A DNA stretch of 64,000 nucleotides from Fictibacillus phosphorivorans (GTDB taxonomy: Bacteria > Bacillota > Bacilli > Bacillales > Fictibacillaceae): positions 62,001-126,000 of the forward strand of contig NZ_LRFC01000001.1 of NCBI RefSeq assembly GCF_001619875.1. Reading direction: 5' to 3'. The position numbers and the translations under genes are program-made. The notes beneath the pieces were generated by a model that was given only the letters and a program-made list of their open reading frames with translations, made no database searches and had not been told where the DNA came from. Below, in pieces: positions 35,492 to 45,010 of this stretch. How positions within the stretch are numbered: position 1 is the stretch's first letter; the number at the start of each line of letters is the position of its first letter.

Positions 35492-36421
35492 ATGCAACTA
35501 GAATCCTTACTAAGCTGGGGGATATCTCTCGTTTTTATTTTGCTATTAGTGCTGGTTTACAAGAAAAAAGGAGATCGGGAAGAACGTTTTTTAGGCTGGA
35601 AACTGGTTGGCTACTACTTTTTAGGAACGTTTACTTTACGATTGGAGTCTTGGATCTTACCCGTTGGAATTGCGGTATTTTTGCTTTTCTTTCTGCCTAA
35701 GATTATTTCGAATAAACAATCGAAAAAGTGGGCTGCTTCACTCGGGTTATTATCATTTGCTTTAAGCATCGTTATTTCGCACTCGGTTGAAGCGTATTAC
35801 GAAGGAATGATACAGTTAAAGCCATCTTCAGATAATGCATATGAAATGAATTTCTTAAAGGAATATGAGAAAGTAAAAGCAGCACTAGATGCAGATGGGG
35901 AGCTAGCTATCAATAATATGGAACTATCCTTTGAAAAAGATGGGAAAATGAAGCAATTCAACTATGAAATCTATTACAGTAGGGACGACCGAAACATGAG
36001 TGCGTGGATTACACTTTTAAACGATAAATATCAAGTGGTTACACACATTCAGAAGGACGAGGAAGAAATGATGATGAATCATCAGAATTATATTTCATCA
36101 CCTACCATCTATTTTCAGGCGCTTGATCTGCACGGTTTAAAGAAAATGTTGCCAACTGGTGATCTGTATTATGTGTACTTCACAAATTCTGACGAGGCTT
36201 CTTTGGATGTTGAAGATGCATCATTTTGGACTATTGAAAGATCGGGTATCCAAAAACATACCGAAGCCGCTTCAACGGATGAAAACACAGATTCAGAAGA
36301 AGCAATGGTTCCTCAATTTTCCTATCAAATTCGTATAAACAGCATGAGTGCAATGGGAGCTGGAGATTATAAAGGAGATCAACAGCGATACTTTGCCATT
36401 TCCCCAGAGCTTTATAACTAA
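35492..36421 (+). CDS. Hypothetical membrane protein (309 residues)
   Basis: Three membrane segments in the first 95 residues (LLSWGISLVFILLLVLVY; WILPVGIAVFLLFFLP; LGLLSFALSIVISH) are followed by an extracytoplasmic domain of about 200 residues with no motif that I recognise. A Ser/Thr/Glu-rich linker lies near 260. A GTG at 35483 is an alternative start. It is followed by an SDR gene 16 bases on and may form an operon with it. Confidence 0.65.
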   Translation: MQLESLLSWGISLVFILLLVLVYKKKGDREERFLGWKLVGYYFLGTFTLRLESWILPVGIAVFLLFFLPKIISNKQSKKWAASLGLLSFALSIVISHSVEAYYEGMIQLKPSSDNAYEMNFLKEYEKVKAALDADGELAINNMELSFEKDGKMKQFNYEIYYSRDDRNMSAWITLLNDKYQVVTHIQKDEEEMMMNHQNYISSPTIYFQALDLHGLKKMLPTGDLYYVYFTNSDEASLDVEDASFWTIERSGIQKHTEAASTDENTDSEEAMVPQFSYQIRINSMSAMGAGDYKGDQQRYFAISPELYN

Positions 36422-36437
36422 AAAGGAGGCAGCGAAT

Positions 36438-37208
36438 ATGTATTTACCGTCATTTTCATTAAAAGGCAAGACAGCGCTCGTAACGGGTGCTGGCAGAGGA
36501 ATCGGACATGCGATTGCAATCGGTTATGCTGAAGCTGGAGCGGATGTAGTTATCGTTTCACGAACACAATCAGATCTGGAAAAAACAGCTGAAATCATCG
36601 AGAGTAAAGGTTCAAAAGCGTACATATTTGAAGCGGATGTAACAAACAAGGATCATATAGAGAAAATTTTTGAAACACTAGATTCAAAAAAAATCAGATT
36701 GGATATTCTCGTAAACAATGCCGGTATGAACATTCGTTCAAAAGCAATGGATGTTTCAGATGAAGAGTGGAATACAATCATGAATACAAACCTGCGTTCA
36801 GCATTTTGGTTTTCTCAAAAAGCGGGGAAACGAATGAAGGAAGCTGGTGGTGGAAAAATCATTACGATTTCTTCTGTTGCGGGTCACGTGGCCCTTCGAA
36901 CAGGAGTCGTCTATGCATCTACGAAAGCTGCGATCATTCAAATGACTAAAAACCTAGCACTTGAATGGGGAGAGTATGGTATTAACGTAAATAGCATCGG
37001 TCCTTGGTATTTTAAGACACCGCTTACAGAAAAATTGCTTGCCAATGAAGAGTACTTGAATGATATCTTAGCTGTAACTCCGCAAAAACGAGTAGGAGAA
37101 CTTCCTGACCTTGTAGGACCAGCTGTTTTTCTTGCAAGCGAAGCCTCAAATTATGTAAATGGTCAAACGTTATTCGTTGATGGCGGCATGACAATACAAG
37201 GATTTTAA
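36438..37208 (+). CDS. SDR-family NAD(P)-dependent oxidoreductase
   Basis: A 256-residue classical short-chain dehydrogenase: TGAGRGIGHA cofactor loop, NNAGMN, catalytic Ser of SSVAGH, Tyr-x-x-x-Lys in YASTKAA and the C-terminal FVDGG. It resembles gluconate 5-dehydrogenase and FabG-like enzymes; substrate unknown. ATG at 36438 follows AAAAGGAGG; a longer frame from 36348 overlaps the upstream gene and is not used. Confidence 0.88.
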   Translation: MYLPSFSLKGKTALVTGAGRGIGHAIAIGYAEAGADVVIVSRTQSDLEKTAEIIESKGSKAYIFEADVTNKDHIEKIFETLDSKKIRLDILVNNAGMNIRSKAMDVSDEEWNTIMNTNLRSAFWFSQKAGKRMKEAGGGKIITISSVAGHVALRTGVVYASTKAAIIQMTKNLALEWGEYGINVNSIGPWYFKTPLTEKLLANEEYLNDILAVTPQKRVGELPDLVGPAVFLASEASNYVNGQTLFVDGGMTIQGF

Positions 37209-37334
37209 GTATTAATTATTAAACTATATAAATATTTTTCGGAATTTTATATCTTTCTGTATGAAACCTTTAATATCCGTTAATAATGTTGCTACACAAG
37301 CAGTTCATTCAATGTTTGAAGGGAGCAACTTATA

Positions 37335-37613
37335 ATGAAAAAGATGGATTTAGTAGATGCAGTTAGAAATGCAACAAGTATGAACAAAAAAGAATCAGCG
37401 CTTGCCGTTGATGCTGTGCTAGATGCGATTACAGATGCTTTGAAAAACGGCGAGAGCGTGCAGCTTATCGGTTTCGGAACATTTGAAACGAGAAACCGCA
37501 ACGCAAGAAAAGGACGCAATCCTCTAACTGGTGAAGAAATCATGATCCAAGCAAGCAACGTTCCAGCGTTCAAGCCAGGAAAATCGCTAAAAGAAGCAGT
37601 AAAAGCTGTTTAA
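37335..37613 (+). CDS. HU-family DNA-binding protein
   Basis: A 92-residue nucleoid protein with the HU signature [24 protein letters not shown] and ending [14 protein letters not shown]. It bends and compacts DNA. B. subtilis carries a single HBsu of this type; whether it is the only copy here cannot be seen. It has its own ATG with a GAAGGGAG site and a strong terminator. Confidence 0.94.
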   Translation: MKKMDLVDAVRNATSMNKKESALAVDAVLDAITDALKNGESVQLIGFGTFETRNRNARKGRNPLTGEEIMIQASNVPAFKPGKSLKEAVKAV

Positions 37614-37627
37614 TCGCCAACAAATAC

Positions 37628-37660
37628 AAAAGACGCTTTCCTCAAAGGAAGCGTCTTTTT
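37628..37660 (+). terminator. Terminator of the HU gene
   Basis: AAAGACGCTTTCC, loop TCAAA, GGAAGCGTCTTT and T. Confidence 0.88.
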
Positions 37661-37783
37661 GTCATATTTAGGCGAAAAATAAATGAATTTGACGTGCGAA
37701 TGTTCAAAATTGTTGAAGGAAAAGAGATCCTTTTATTTAAATAATAAACGTTAAGAAAGTTTTAGTAAAAAGGGTGGATTAAA

Positions 37784-39628
37784 ATGAAAGTAATAAGCCA
37801 GGACGAACTTCCTGCAGTTGCCACTTTAAAAGAGATGATTGATGTCCTGCCTGAATTTGTTTGTTTAAGATATCCAGATGGGACTTGGGCAGAAGCAAAC
37901 CGTTTTGCTTTGAACATTTATGGTATATATGAAAATGATTATAAAGGAAAAAGTCTTGAAGAAATGCAGACAAGACTTTCAGAAGAAGCTATTGAAAGGT
38001 GCAATCTCTCTGATAAAAGGGCTTGGGAATCAGGAAAACCAATTAAAACAGCCGAAAAGATCCATATGAAGAGCGGCCGCGTCGTTATGCTGGAACTTAT
38101 TAAGCAGCCAACTTTTACAAAGGATGGAAAGCCGCAAGTATTAGTGATCACCGGAAGAGACATTACTTCTCATAAGCAGAAAGAGGAAGAACTCAGCGTT
38201 GCTCTTGATCTTCTAGAATCGGTATTAAAAGGGACGACTGATGCGATTCTTATATTAAATACGAGACAAGAAGTCATTAAGGTAAACGATGCTTTTATTC
38301 AAATGTTCGGCTGGGCTGAAGAAGATTTTGACGAAGAAAATGAAGAATATCCAGTCATCACTCCCCTACATCTGCAAGGAGAATCAAAAGAGATTATCGA
38401 TCTGTTAAAGAAAGGGCAATCGGTTCCCCTCCATGAAACACAGCGTATCCATAAGGATGGAACCGTTTTTGACGTGTCTGCGTCCTTTTCAAACATCTGT
38501 GATATGGATGGAAAGATAATGGGATTTGTCATTGTCTACCGCGATATCACGTCTCAGAAAAAAGTAGAACGTGCGCTTAGGGAAAGTGAAGCGAAGTATC
38601 GTCTGATCGCAGAACATTCTACAGACTTAATTACCGTTATTGATCCATCTGGCATAATCCAATATGTGTCTCCTTCTCATTTTATGGTGCTCGGGTACAA
38701 AGAGGGTGAGATCAAAGGCGCCATCCTCGATCTTGTTCATCCGGATGATATGGAGGATCTATCTGAACATTTTATGAGATCACTTGTGAAGAAAGAGCCG
38801 TTCGAGACAGAGTTCAGGCTTCTCCACAAAAATGGAGATTGGATCTTGCTTGAGACTCGCGGTGTGCCGGTGATGACGAAAGAAGGGCATGTTGAGAGCC
38901 TAGTAACGTTTGCACGAGATGTAACAAAAGCGAAGCAGACTGAAGAACTGATGCTTAAATCTGAAAAACTATCTGTCCTTGGGGAACTGGCAGCAGGGGT
39001 GGCACATGAGATCCGAAATCCTTTGACTTCCTTAAAAGGTTTCACAAAACTATTAACAGATGCAGATGATGTAATCCGTTTAGAATATTTGCGAATCATG
39101 GAGTCAGAGTTAAACAGAATCAATGATATCGTCGGTGAGTTAATGCTCGTTGCAAAGCCGCAAGCAGTAAGCTTTGAACATACGAATATTCAAGAACTGA
39201 TCTATAGTGTAGTAAGATTATTAGAAACTCAAGCCATTATGAGAAACATCCAGATCTGGGTGAACATTGCCCCAAATATTCCCCTTGTTTATGGAGTCGA
39301 AAATCAGCTTAAACAGCTGTTTATCAACCTTTTGAAAAATGCCATCGAGAGTATGGATAAGGACGGTGAGATCCACATTAGGATCGGCACCCGCGACGAT
39401 GCTGTTGTTCTTGAACTAAAAGACCAAGGATGCGGTATCCCGGCAGAGCGTCTGAAAACACTTGGAGAACCATTTTATACGACAAAGGAAAAAGGAACCG
39501 GATTAGGGCTAATGGTTTGTTTTAAAATTATTGAAGAACACGGTGGAGCAATCCAGTTTTCATCGGTAGAGAACGAAGGAACCCGTGTGGAAATTGAACT
39601 TCCGACAGCACCTGTTTCAACAAAATAA
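37784..39628 (+). CDS. PAS-domain sensor histidine kinase (sporulation-type)
   Basis: A 614-residue soluble kinase with no membrane segment. Three PAS domains (about 10-125, 135-255, 260-385; each with a GRDIT-like or YRDIT end) precede the dimerisation helix with phospho-acceptor His408 (AAGVAHEIRNPLTSLKGF) and the ATPase domain with NLLKNAIES (N box), LKDQGCGIP (G1) and GTGLGLMV (G2). No response regulator is next to it, so it is an orphan kinase. Soluble multi-PAS orphan kinases of this type feed the Spo0 phosphorelay in Bacillus (KinA, KinE); the target here is inferred. Confidence 0.87.
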   Translation: MKVISQDELPAVATLKEMIDVLPEFVCLRYPDGTWAEANRFALNIYGIYENDYKGKSLEEMQTRLSEEAIERCNLSDKRAWESGKPIKTAEKIHMKSGRVVMLELIKQPTFTKDGKPQVLVITGRDITSHKQKEEELSVALDLLESVLKGTTDAILILNTRQEVIKVNDAFIQMFGWAEEDFDEENEEYPVITPLHLQGESKEIIDLLKKGQSVPLHETQRIHKDGTVFDVSASFSNICDMDGKIMGFVIVYRDITSQKKVERALRESEAKYRLIAEHSTDLITVIDPSGIIQYVSPSHFMVLGYKEGEIKGAILDLVHPDDMEDLSEHFMRSLVKKEPFETEFRLLHKNGDWILLETRGVPVMTKEGHVESLVTFARDVTKAKQTEELMLKSEKLSVLGELAAGVAHEIRNPLTSLKGFTKLLTDADDVIRLEYLRIMESELNRINDIVGELMLVAKPQAVSFEHTNIQELIYSVVRLLETQAIMRNIQIWVNIAPNIPLVYGVENQLKQLFINLLKNAIESMDKDGEIHIRIGTRDDAVVLELKDQGCGIPAERLKTLGEPFYTTKEKGTGLGLMVCFKIIEEHGGAIQFSSVENEGTRVEIELPTAPVSTK

Positions 39629-39681
39629 GGTTTATAGTGCACAAAATCCGACCACACTGTGTGTAAGGGAGTGTGGGAACG

Positions 39682-39930
39682 ATGGATAAATACCGAATCT
39701 TTTTTGTTTATCGAGTAAAGAATTTGAATTACATTCATGTACATGGAATGAACATGGAGAATAAGAAGTTGTTCACTGTTTTGATTTCTTCTCCAAACGA
39801 TGAGATGAACCTCGCTCAGCATCACCATGTGCTTCCAAATGAATTGTTATCGCTGCTGGAAGTAGAAAGCACACGAATCAACGCGGGGATTTATGATCTT
39901 GGTCATTGGGAACCTTATACGTATAGTTAA
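39682..39930 (+). CDS. Hypothetical protein (82 residues)
   Basis: I do not recognise it. It begins MDKYRIFFVYRVKNLNYIHVHGMN and has several aromatic and His residues. ATG at 39682 follows AAGGGAG at ten bases; a GTG at 39673 is possible. A strong terminator follows, which supports a real single-gene unit. Confidence 0.6.
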   Translation: MDKYRIFFVYRVKNLNYIHVHGMNMENKKLFTVLISSPNDEMNLAQHHHVLPNELLSLLEVESTRINAGIYDLGHWEPYTYS

Positions 39931-39931
39931 T

Positions 39932-39964
39932 ACTCCTTTCATTTTTGTTGAAAGGAGTTTTTTT
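39932..39964 (+). terminator. Terminator after the 82-residue gene
   Basis: ACTCCTTTCA, loop TTTTTG, TGAAAGGAGT and seven T. Confidence 0.88.
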
Positions 39965-40006
39965 GTGTAAAATGTTCCTAAAAGGATAAAAGGAGATATT
40001 TCTAGC

Positions 40007-40450
40007 ATGACACAAGATCAAGTTGTGGATCTGTTAACGGGCAAGATTAAGCTTGTTCGAACAGAGCTTGGCTATACACAGGACAAGATGGCAGATATAT
40101 TGGGTATTTCGAAAAAGACCCTCGTTCAAATAGAAAAAGAAAGAATTAAAGCGAGCTGGACGGTTATTGTTGCTTTGTGTGCATTGTTTCGGAACTCTGA
40201 AATCCTTAACAGCACACTTGGCGGAGATCCTGTTGATGTTATGGAAGTTGTCGTACATCAATATGTGGCCAGATCAAAAGAAAAGACGTGGGGCGGGCAT
40301 GTCTGGTGGAAGGAAATAGATTCGAATAAGGGGTACAGGCTACAACAGAATATAATCAGCCAGCATTACCGAATTCTTGATGGAAACGACTACCGTGTCT
40401 ATAGTTCTTTTGAAGAAAAGGAAGCAAAAAAGAGGTTGAGAGAGATATAG
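40007..40450 (+). CDS. XRE-type HTH transcriptional regulator
   Basis: A 147-residue protein. Residues 10-65 form a Cro/C1-type HTH (LVRTELGYTQDKMADILGISKKTLVQIEKERIKAS). The C-terminal 70 residues, with GGHVWWKEIDSNKGYRLQQNIISQHYRILDGNDYRVYSSF, resemble a small beta-rich domain with no clear name. The target is not known; the divergent or following metallophosphoesterase gene is a possibility. Confidence 0.78.
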   Translation: MTQDQVVDLLTGKIKLVRTELGYTQDKMADILGISKKTLVQIEKERIKASWTVIVALCALFRNSEILNSTLGGDPVDVMEVVVHQYVARSKEKTWGGHVWWKEIDSNKGYRLQQNIISQHYRILDGNDYRVYSSFEEKEAKKRLREI

Positions 40451-40485
40451 TAAAATAACTAATTCATAAAAGGTTTAAAGTGCTG

Positions 40486-40515
40486 TTACAGTAAATTTAC
40501 TTTATGCTGTTACTT
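40486..40515 (+). promoter_or_regulatory. Possible PhoP box upstream of the metallophosphoesterase
   Basis: TTACAG (40486), TTACTT (40497) and TTACTT (40510) are hexamers at 11- and 13-bp steps, like the TT(A/T/C)ACA direct repeats bound by PhoP. Weak but apt ahead of a secreted phosphatase. Confidence 0.35.
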
Positions 40516-40550
40516 TCAAAATGCAAGTTATTTTGAAGGGAGATCAGCAC

Positions 40551-42299
40551 ATGAATTGGAAAACAAAGCTAACAGCACTTGTTATTACAGGTGCATTAAC
40601 GATACCTGCAGGACAAGCTCATGCCTTTTTATCTGGTATTGACAAACAAGATGGCGGAATAGGAAACACGCAAAACTATTTGGATACAATACCTAACATC
40701 GCACTGGATCCAAAGGTTGATAATATCATTTATCCGCTTATGGCAACACCAGCTATCAAGAAGAACGGCTCAGAATTAACAGTAAAGGTAGATACAAAAG
40801 GTAAAGAGCTTGCAGGATGGGATGTATCCTTAAACCCAACAGAAGCAGCGAAAGTGGAAGGAATATTCGATCTTCCTGTAAAACATGTTCAAAAAGGATC
40901 TTCCTATTGGAAAGACAGCTCTTCCGTTTATGAAGTTACCGTACAGATTCCTGCTGATGTACCAGAAGAATTGTTTGATCTGCAAGTTTCATACACAGGG
41001 AACGGAACGCGTGTAACGGATGATGAACCAAACTCAGTTAAAGTTGTAAAAGAATTTAAAAAAGATTTTACGTTCATGCACTTAACGGACATTCATGTAG
41101 GCTCTCCAAGAAATATTGCCGATCCTGCTAATCTAACAGAAGCGGGAATGTGGCATCCTGACGAGTCAAAGCGCTGGCTTTATCTTCAAAAAACAATCAA
41201 TCAAGTCAACTTGTTAAAACCAGACTTTGTCGTTATGACTGGAGACTTAATGTATGGCCAGATGAATCCGCAAGAATATATTTATGAATACGAGGAAACA
41301 TACCGCATTCTGAAGAAATTTGATGTTCCTGTATATATCGTTCCAGGCAACCATGATTATTATGCTCAAGATGCGACGTTAGCGGATGGAGCAAAGTATT
41401 GGGAACAATATTTCGGTCCGCAGTATTTCTCATTTGATTATGGTCCTTACGCTCATATGATTGGGTACAATTCCTTCGACTGGCACAAGTTTGACCGTCA
41501 AGGGCATGGCACGGTTTCAGTACCAACATGGGGAGGACAGATTCGCGATCAGCAGATGGAATGGATCAAGAAGGATTTAGCTGAAAATAAAGCGACCTCT
41601 GGAGCCGGACAAGTAAAGGGGTTATTCTCTCACCACAATCCAATCTGGCGTGACCGTGACATATGGCCGTCAACTGATCCAGACGTTACGGAATACTGGA
41701 ATGAATATGATGCAAAACATGATCCTCAGGACTTGAGCACACTCATTAAAGGGGAGAAACTTGGTATTAAATACGATCAGCAATGGCACGGAGAAGGTTC
41801 ACATGAATTGATTGATATAATGAAACAAAATTCAGTAGACATCTCCCTTCACGGCCATACGCACATCGATAATATTACAGAGCAAGACGGAATTTTGTAT
41901 TCCACAACAGCATCAATCGAACTGTCTGCTAAACCATGGGTGGGTTATCGTTTGTTTGAAAAGAACCCAGACAATAATAAGTTCAGCTCTTACGTTTACG
42001 AAGGTCCAGACAAATCGATGCCGGTTTATGAAAATGGCAATACGTCGGCTGGAGTTGTTTCCTTTGAAAATAAGTTTGAGCTTCCTAATGATGGGTCCCA
42101 AGTTACGCAAACATCAACTCTGACGAACCGTTTAAATAAACCAGTAACCGTTACTGTTCCTTTTTATATGAAGCAGGGCAGCTATACACCTTCGACTGGT
42201 AAAGTAATTGAAACACAATTATATGGAACAAAACAGTTTGTAGAGGTGCAGGTTACGATACCTGCAAATAGCGTACAGCGTATAGAATTAAAAAGATAA
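40551..42299 (+). CDS. Secreted metallophosphoesterase
   Basis: A 582-residue exported phosphoesterase. A signal peptide (MNWKTKLTALVITGALTIPAGQAHA) is followed by a beta-rich N-terminal domain, then the calcineurin-type site: LTDIHVGSP (Asp, His), MTGDLMYG, PGNHDYY (Asn-His-Asp), LFSHHNP and HGHTHIDN. The last 130 residues form a beta domain. It hydrolyses phosphate esters outside the cell, substrate unknown. ATG at 40551 follows GAAGGGAGAT. A possible PhoP box lies upstream. Confidence 0.9.
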   Translation: MNWKTKLTALVITGALTIPAGQAHAFLSGIDKQDGGIGNTQNYLDTIPNIALDPKVDNIIYPLMATPAIKKNGSELTVKVDTKGKELAGWDVSLNPTEAAKVEGIFDLPVKHVQKGSSYWKDSSSVYEVTVQIPADVPEELFDLQVSYTGNGTRVTDDEPNSVKVVKEFKKDFTFMHLTDIHVGSPRNIADPANLTEAGMWHPDESKRWLYLQKTINQVNLLKPDFVVMTGDLMYGQMNPQEYIYEYEETYRILKKFDVPVYIVPGNHDYYAQDATLADGAKYWEQYFGPQYFSFDYGPYAHMIGYNSFDWHKFDRQGHGTVSVPTWGGQIRDQQMEWIKKDLAENKATSGAGQVKGLFSHHNPIWRDRDIWPSTDPDVTEYWNEYDAKHDPQDLSTLIKGEKLGIKYDQQWHGEGSHELIDIMKQNSVDISLHGHTHIDNITEQDGILYSTTASIELSAKPWVGYRLFEKNPDNNKFSSYVYEGPDKSMPVYENGNTSAGVVSFENKFELPNDGSQVTQTSTLTNRLNKPVTVTVPFYMKQGSYTPSTGKVIETQLYGTKQFVEVQVTIPANSVQRIELKR

Positions 42300-42306
42300 C
42301 ATAAGA

Positions 42307-42336
42307 AACGCTTGGGCGAGAGCCTAGGCGTTTTTT
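42307..42336 (+). terminator. Terminator of the metallophosphoesterase gene
   Basis: AACGC.TGGGC, loop GAGA, GCCTA.GCGTT and T. Confidence 0.8.
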
Positions 42337-42385
42337 GTGTGCTAGAAAATGACCACGTTTTGTCGAATTTCCGCTGAATTGTGGC

Positions 42386-42479
42386 TAACGTGAAATTATT
42401 TCAATTAATGTGAAATTATTTAAGATAACGTGAAATAAAACAAAATAACGTGAAATTATTCAGATTAATGTGAATATAA
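42386..42479 (+). repeat. Intergenic 20-bp periodic array 5 (core AACGTGAAATTATT)
   Basis: GTGAA cores start at 42390, 42410, 42430, 42450 and 42470, exactly 20 bp apart. The base before GTGAA alternates C and T. It lies between the terminator above and the sigma-D-like promoter of the CheW operon. Confidence 0.85.
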
Positions 42480-42566
42480 ACGGACAAGAAGCAGAAAATG
42501 AGCCCTTTTCACTCTCATTTACTCCCCTCCACCTATTTTTATCTCCTTTAAGGCATTTTTAAAAAC

Positions 42567-42594
42567 TAAAACAATTGAAATGCATAACCGATAA
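42567..42594 (+). promoter_or_regulatory. Sigma-D-like promoter of the CheW-chemoreceptor operon
   Basis: TAAA at 42567-42570, 16 bp, ACCGATAA at 42587-42594; one mismatch to GCCGATAA. It lies about 60 bp before the CheW start. Confidence 0.7.
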
Positions 42595-42654
42595 AAAGGA
42601 TGGGACTTAAGACTATCGTTTAACGTCGAAATACCTAGAAAAGGAGTAAGTGAG

Positions 42655-43095
42655 ATGTCACTTAGCACTCAAACATTAAAGATTGTTATTATTATGGCGG
42701 GCGATGAACAGTACGGCTTGCCGATTGAACATGTCGCTTCTATTGAACGAGTTCTGGACATTACACCAATGCCGGAAATGCCTTCAGAGGTGTTGGGAGT
42801 CATTCATCTAAGAGGAAATGTCATACCGATACTTGACTTTGGCCATCTGATCGGGAAGCGTAAAACAGAAATGACAGATCAAACGAGAATCGTTATCTTG
42901 CAAAATGAGGATCGTTATTTAGGGTTGTTAACAGAAGCGGCAACAGATGTTATTGACATCGGATCAGATTCCATACAATCACCAGGAAGCTTTAGCCCAA
43001 AAGAAGATTCATTGATACAGGGTGTTTCTAAACAAAATGAGCATCTTATCATTGTGCTCAATTGCCCTGTTATTTTTAAAAACAGAAATTTATAA
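42655..43095 (+). CDS. CheW-like chemotaxis coupling protein
   Basis: A 146-residue CheW domain: GDEQYGLPIEHVASIERV, MPEMPSEVLGVIHLRGNVIPILDFG (the conserved RGxVxPvxD), then a C-terminal half IVILQNEDRYLGLLTEAATDVIDI. It links a receptor to CheA. It sits ten bases before a chemoreceptor gene, forming a dedicated pair. ATG follows AAAAGGAG. Confidence 0.92.
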   Translation: MSLSTQTLKIVIIMAGDEQYGLPIEHVASIERVLDITPMPEMPSEVLGVIHLRGNVIPILDFGHLIGKRKTEMTDQTRIVILQNEDRYLGLLTEAATDVIDIGSDSIQSPGSFSPKEDSLIQGVSKQNEHLIIVLNCPVIFKNRNL

Positions 43096-43105
43096 GAGGT
43101 GACGT

Positions 43106-44794
43106 ATGAAACTAACGCTGAGGAAGAAGCTTGTTGGATCTTTTTTAACCATTGCTGTTTTATTTGCAGCGACCTGCGGGATATTCTTCTATTTTCTAAA
43201 AGACATGCAGAATACTTACAGTGATTTATTAGACAGAAGATCAGTAATCTTTCAAAACGCTAAAGAAATAGAGCTTCAAGCGACCATACAGAACAACAGT
43301 GTTCGTGAATATTTGTTAGAGCAAACTTCTGAAAGTAAAGGGAAGCTGACAGATGCAACCGAACAAATCGAGACACTAGTGAATGCCACCATGAAACTCG
43401 TACAAGCAGATGCTGATAAGAAAAGACTAGAAAAGATTTATTATTTAAACAACGACTATAAAAATGAATCCGAACGAGTCCTGCAAAACTCAATGAGCAA
43501 CATGGAAGCGGCAAATGAATATGCAAAAAGTACTCTATTTCCATTAGCAAGAGAGATGCGATATGTAACGGAAGAAATGGCAAAGAGACAAGCCAATCTA
43601 ATGGATGAAAGAAAAATGGTGGTTGCTGAAGCTGAATCGTTTATTGTAACTCTTATTACCATTCTGGGGACAGTCATCGTTATAGCAGCCCTTGCAATCG
43701 GCTATAGCATTTCACGTATGATTTCAAAACCTGTAGTCAAAATGGCAGATATGTTAAATGATATCGCTGACGGTGATCTTACAATGGATCCAATCACAGT
43801 TAAAAATAAAGATGAAATCGGAATGCTTGCAGACGGCATCAATCATATGGGGACCAACCTAGCTACCTTAATTAGACAAGTGAGAGCAACTTCCGAACAA
43901 GTTGCAGCAGCCTCTGAAGAGCTAACAGCTTCAGCTGAACAAACCAGTATGGCAACTGAACAAATAGCGACAACCATTGGGGAAGTAGCTGGTGGATCTC
44001 AAGAACAGGTTAGTACGGTTGAAAATATTGTTGAAGCGATGAACCAGCTGTCAGCAGGTATTCAGCAGATTGCGGTAAGCATGCAGAACATGTCTGAAGC
44101 GTCCTCGCGTTCATTACAGGTAGCAGAAGGCGGAAACGAGACGATCCAGCAAACAATCGGTCAGATGGATGCTATTCATACATCCATGAACAGCACGTCT
44201 CATGTGGTTAGAGAACTTGGTGATCAGTCCCAAGAAATTACTAAAATCGTTGATGTGATTACAGATATCGCCGGGCAAACGAACTTGCTAGCTCTAAACG
44301 CTGCCATTGAAGCGGCGCGTGCTGGGGAACAAGGCAGAGGATTTGCAGTTGTAGCAGATGAAGTTCGAAAGTTAGCAGAACAATCATCCGAATCCGCTAA
44401 GCAGATTGGTCAATTGATCTCAAGTATTCAAGAGCTTACAGAAAAAGCAGTTGATGCGATGAAGAGCGGGACAGATGAAGTAACAGGTGGAAGAGAACTC
44501 GTATATCAGTCAGGTGAGGCGTTTAAAAGTCTTTATCAAACGGTAGCTGAAGTCTCTAATCAAGTAGGGGAAGTTTCAGCTGCCACTCAACAGATGACAG
44601 CGAGTACTGAGCACGTGGTCGGATCGATCGATGTGATTTCATCAATGGCAGAAGCAGCAGCATCTTCTACACAAGAAGTTTCTGCATCAGCAGAAGAGCA
44701 GCTTGCAAGCATGGAGGAAATCTCTTCTTCATCCAACGCACTATCTCACTTAGCAGAAGAAATGAACGAAGCCATTAATAAATTTAAAGTATAA
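43106..44794 (+). CDS. Methyl-accepting chemotaxis protein with four-helix sensor
   Basis: A 562-residue receptor: membrane helix (8-30), four-helix-bundle ligand domain (about 35-185), second helix (about 188-208), HAMP ([21 protein letters not shown]) and the signalling domain with tip [42 protein letters not shown]. Gln/Glu-rich methylation helices flank the tip. It is co-transcribed with CheW under a sigma-D-like promoter; ligand unknown. Confidence 0.92.
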   Translation: MKLTLRKKLVGSFLTIAVLFAATCGIFFYFLKDMQNTYSDLLDRRSVIFQNAKEIELQATIQNNSVREYLLEQTSESKGKLTDATEQIETLVNATMKLVQADADKKRLEKIYYLNNDYKNESERVLQNSMSNMEAANEYAKSTLFPLAREMRYVTEEMAKRQANLMDERKMVVAEAESFIVTLITILGTVIVIAALAIGYSISRMISKPVVKMADMLNDIADGDLTMDPITVKNKDEIGMLADGINHMGTNLATLIRQVRATSEQVAAASEELTASAEQTSMATEQIATTIGEVAGGSQEQVSTVENIVEAMNQLSAGIQQIAVSMQNMSEASSRSLQVAEGGNETIQQTIGQMDAIHTSMNSTSHVVRELGDQSQEITKIVDVITDIAGQTNLLALNAAIEAARAGEQGRGFAVVADEVRKLAEQSSESAKQIGQLISSIQELTEKAVDAMKSGTDEVTGGRELVYQSGEAFKSLYQTVAEVSNQVGEVSAATQQMTASTEHVVGSIDVISSMAEAAASSTQEVSASAEEQLASMEEISSSSNALSHLAEEMNEAINKFKV

Positions 44795-44803
44795 AAGGAA
44801 AAG

Positions 44804-44829
44804 CCGCTGGTTGAACTGGCGGTTTTTTT
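44804..44829 (+). terminator. Terminator of the CheW-chemoreceptor operon
   Basis: CCGCTGG, loop TTGAA, CTGGCGG (two G-T pairs) and seven T. Confidence 0.7.
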
Positions 44830-44862
44830 AGTGCAGTGAAGAATTCGGACTCCCTTAGCTTT

Positions 44863-45010
44863 GTGAGCGAGCAAAAATCTTCGTGAGCGAGCATAAATCC
44901 CTGTGAGCAAGCATAAACCTCCGTGAGCGAGCATAAATCCCTGTGAGCGAGCAAAAATCTTCGTGAGCGAGCATAAAACCCCGTGAACGAGCATAAATCC
45001 ACCATCATCA
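44863..45010 (+). repeat. Intergenic 20-bp periodic array 6 (core GTGAGCGAGCATAAA)
   Basis: Seven copies begin at 44863, 44883, 44903, 44923, 44943, 44963 and 44983, exactly 20 bp apart, with a decayed eighth at 45003. The core is 15 bp and only ~5 bp vary. It lies between the receptor terminator and the minus-strand terminator at 45035. It is the best-conserved array of the window. Confidence 0.9.

Noticed and set aside
36348-36437. Upstream extension of the SDR gene giving 286 residues.
   Set aside because: It overlaps the end of the preceding gene and a strong AAAAGGAGG site serves the ATG at 36438, where the family's conserved start lies.
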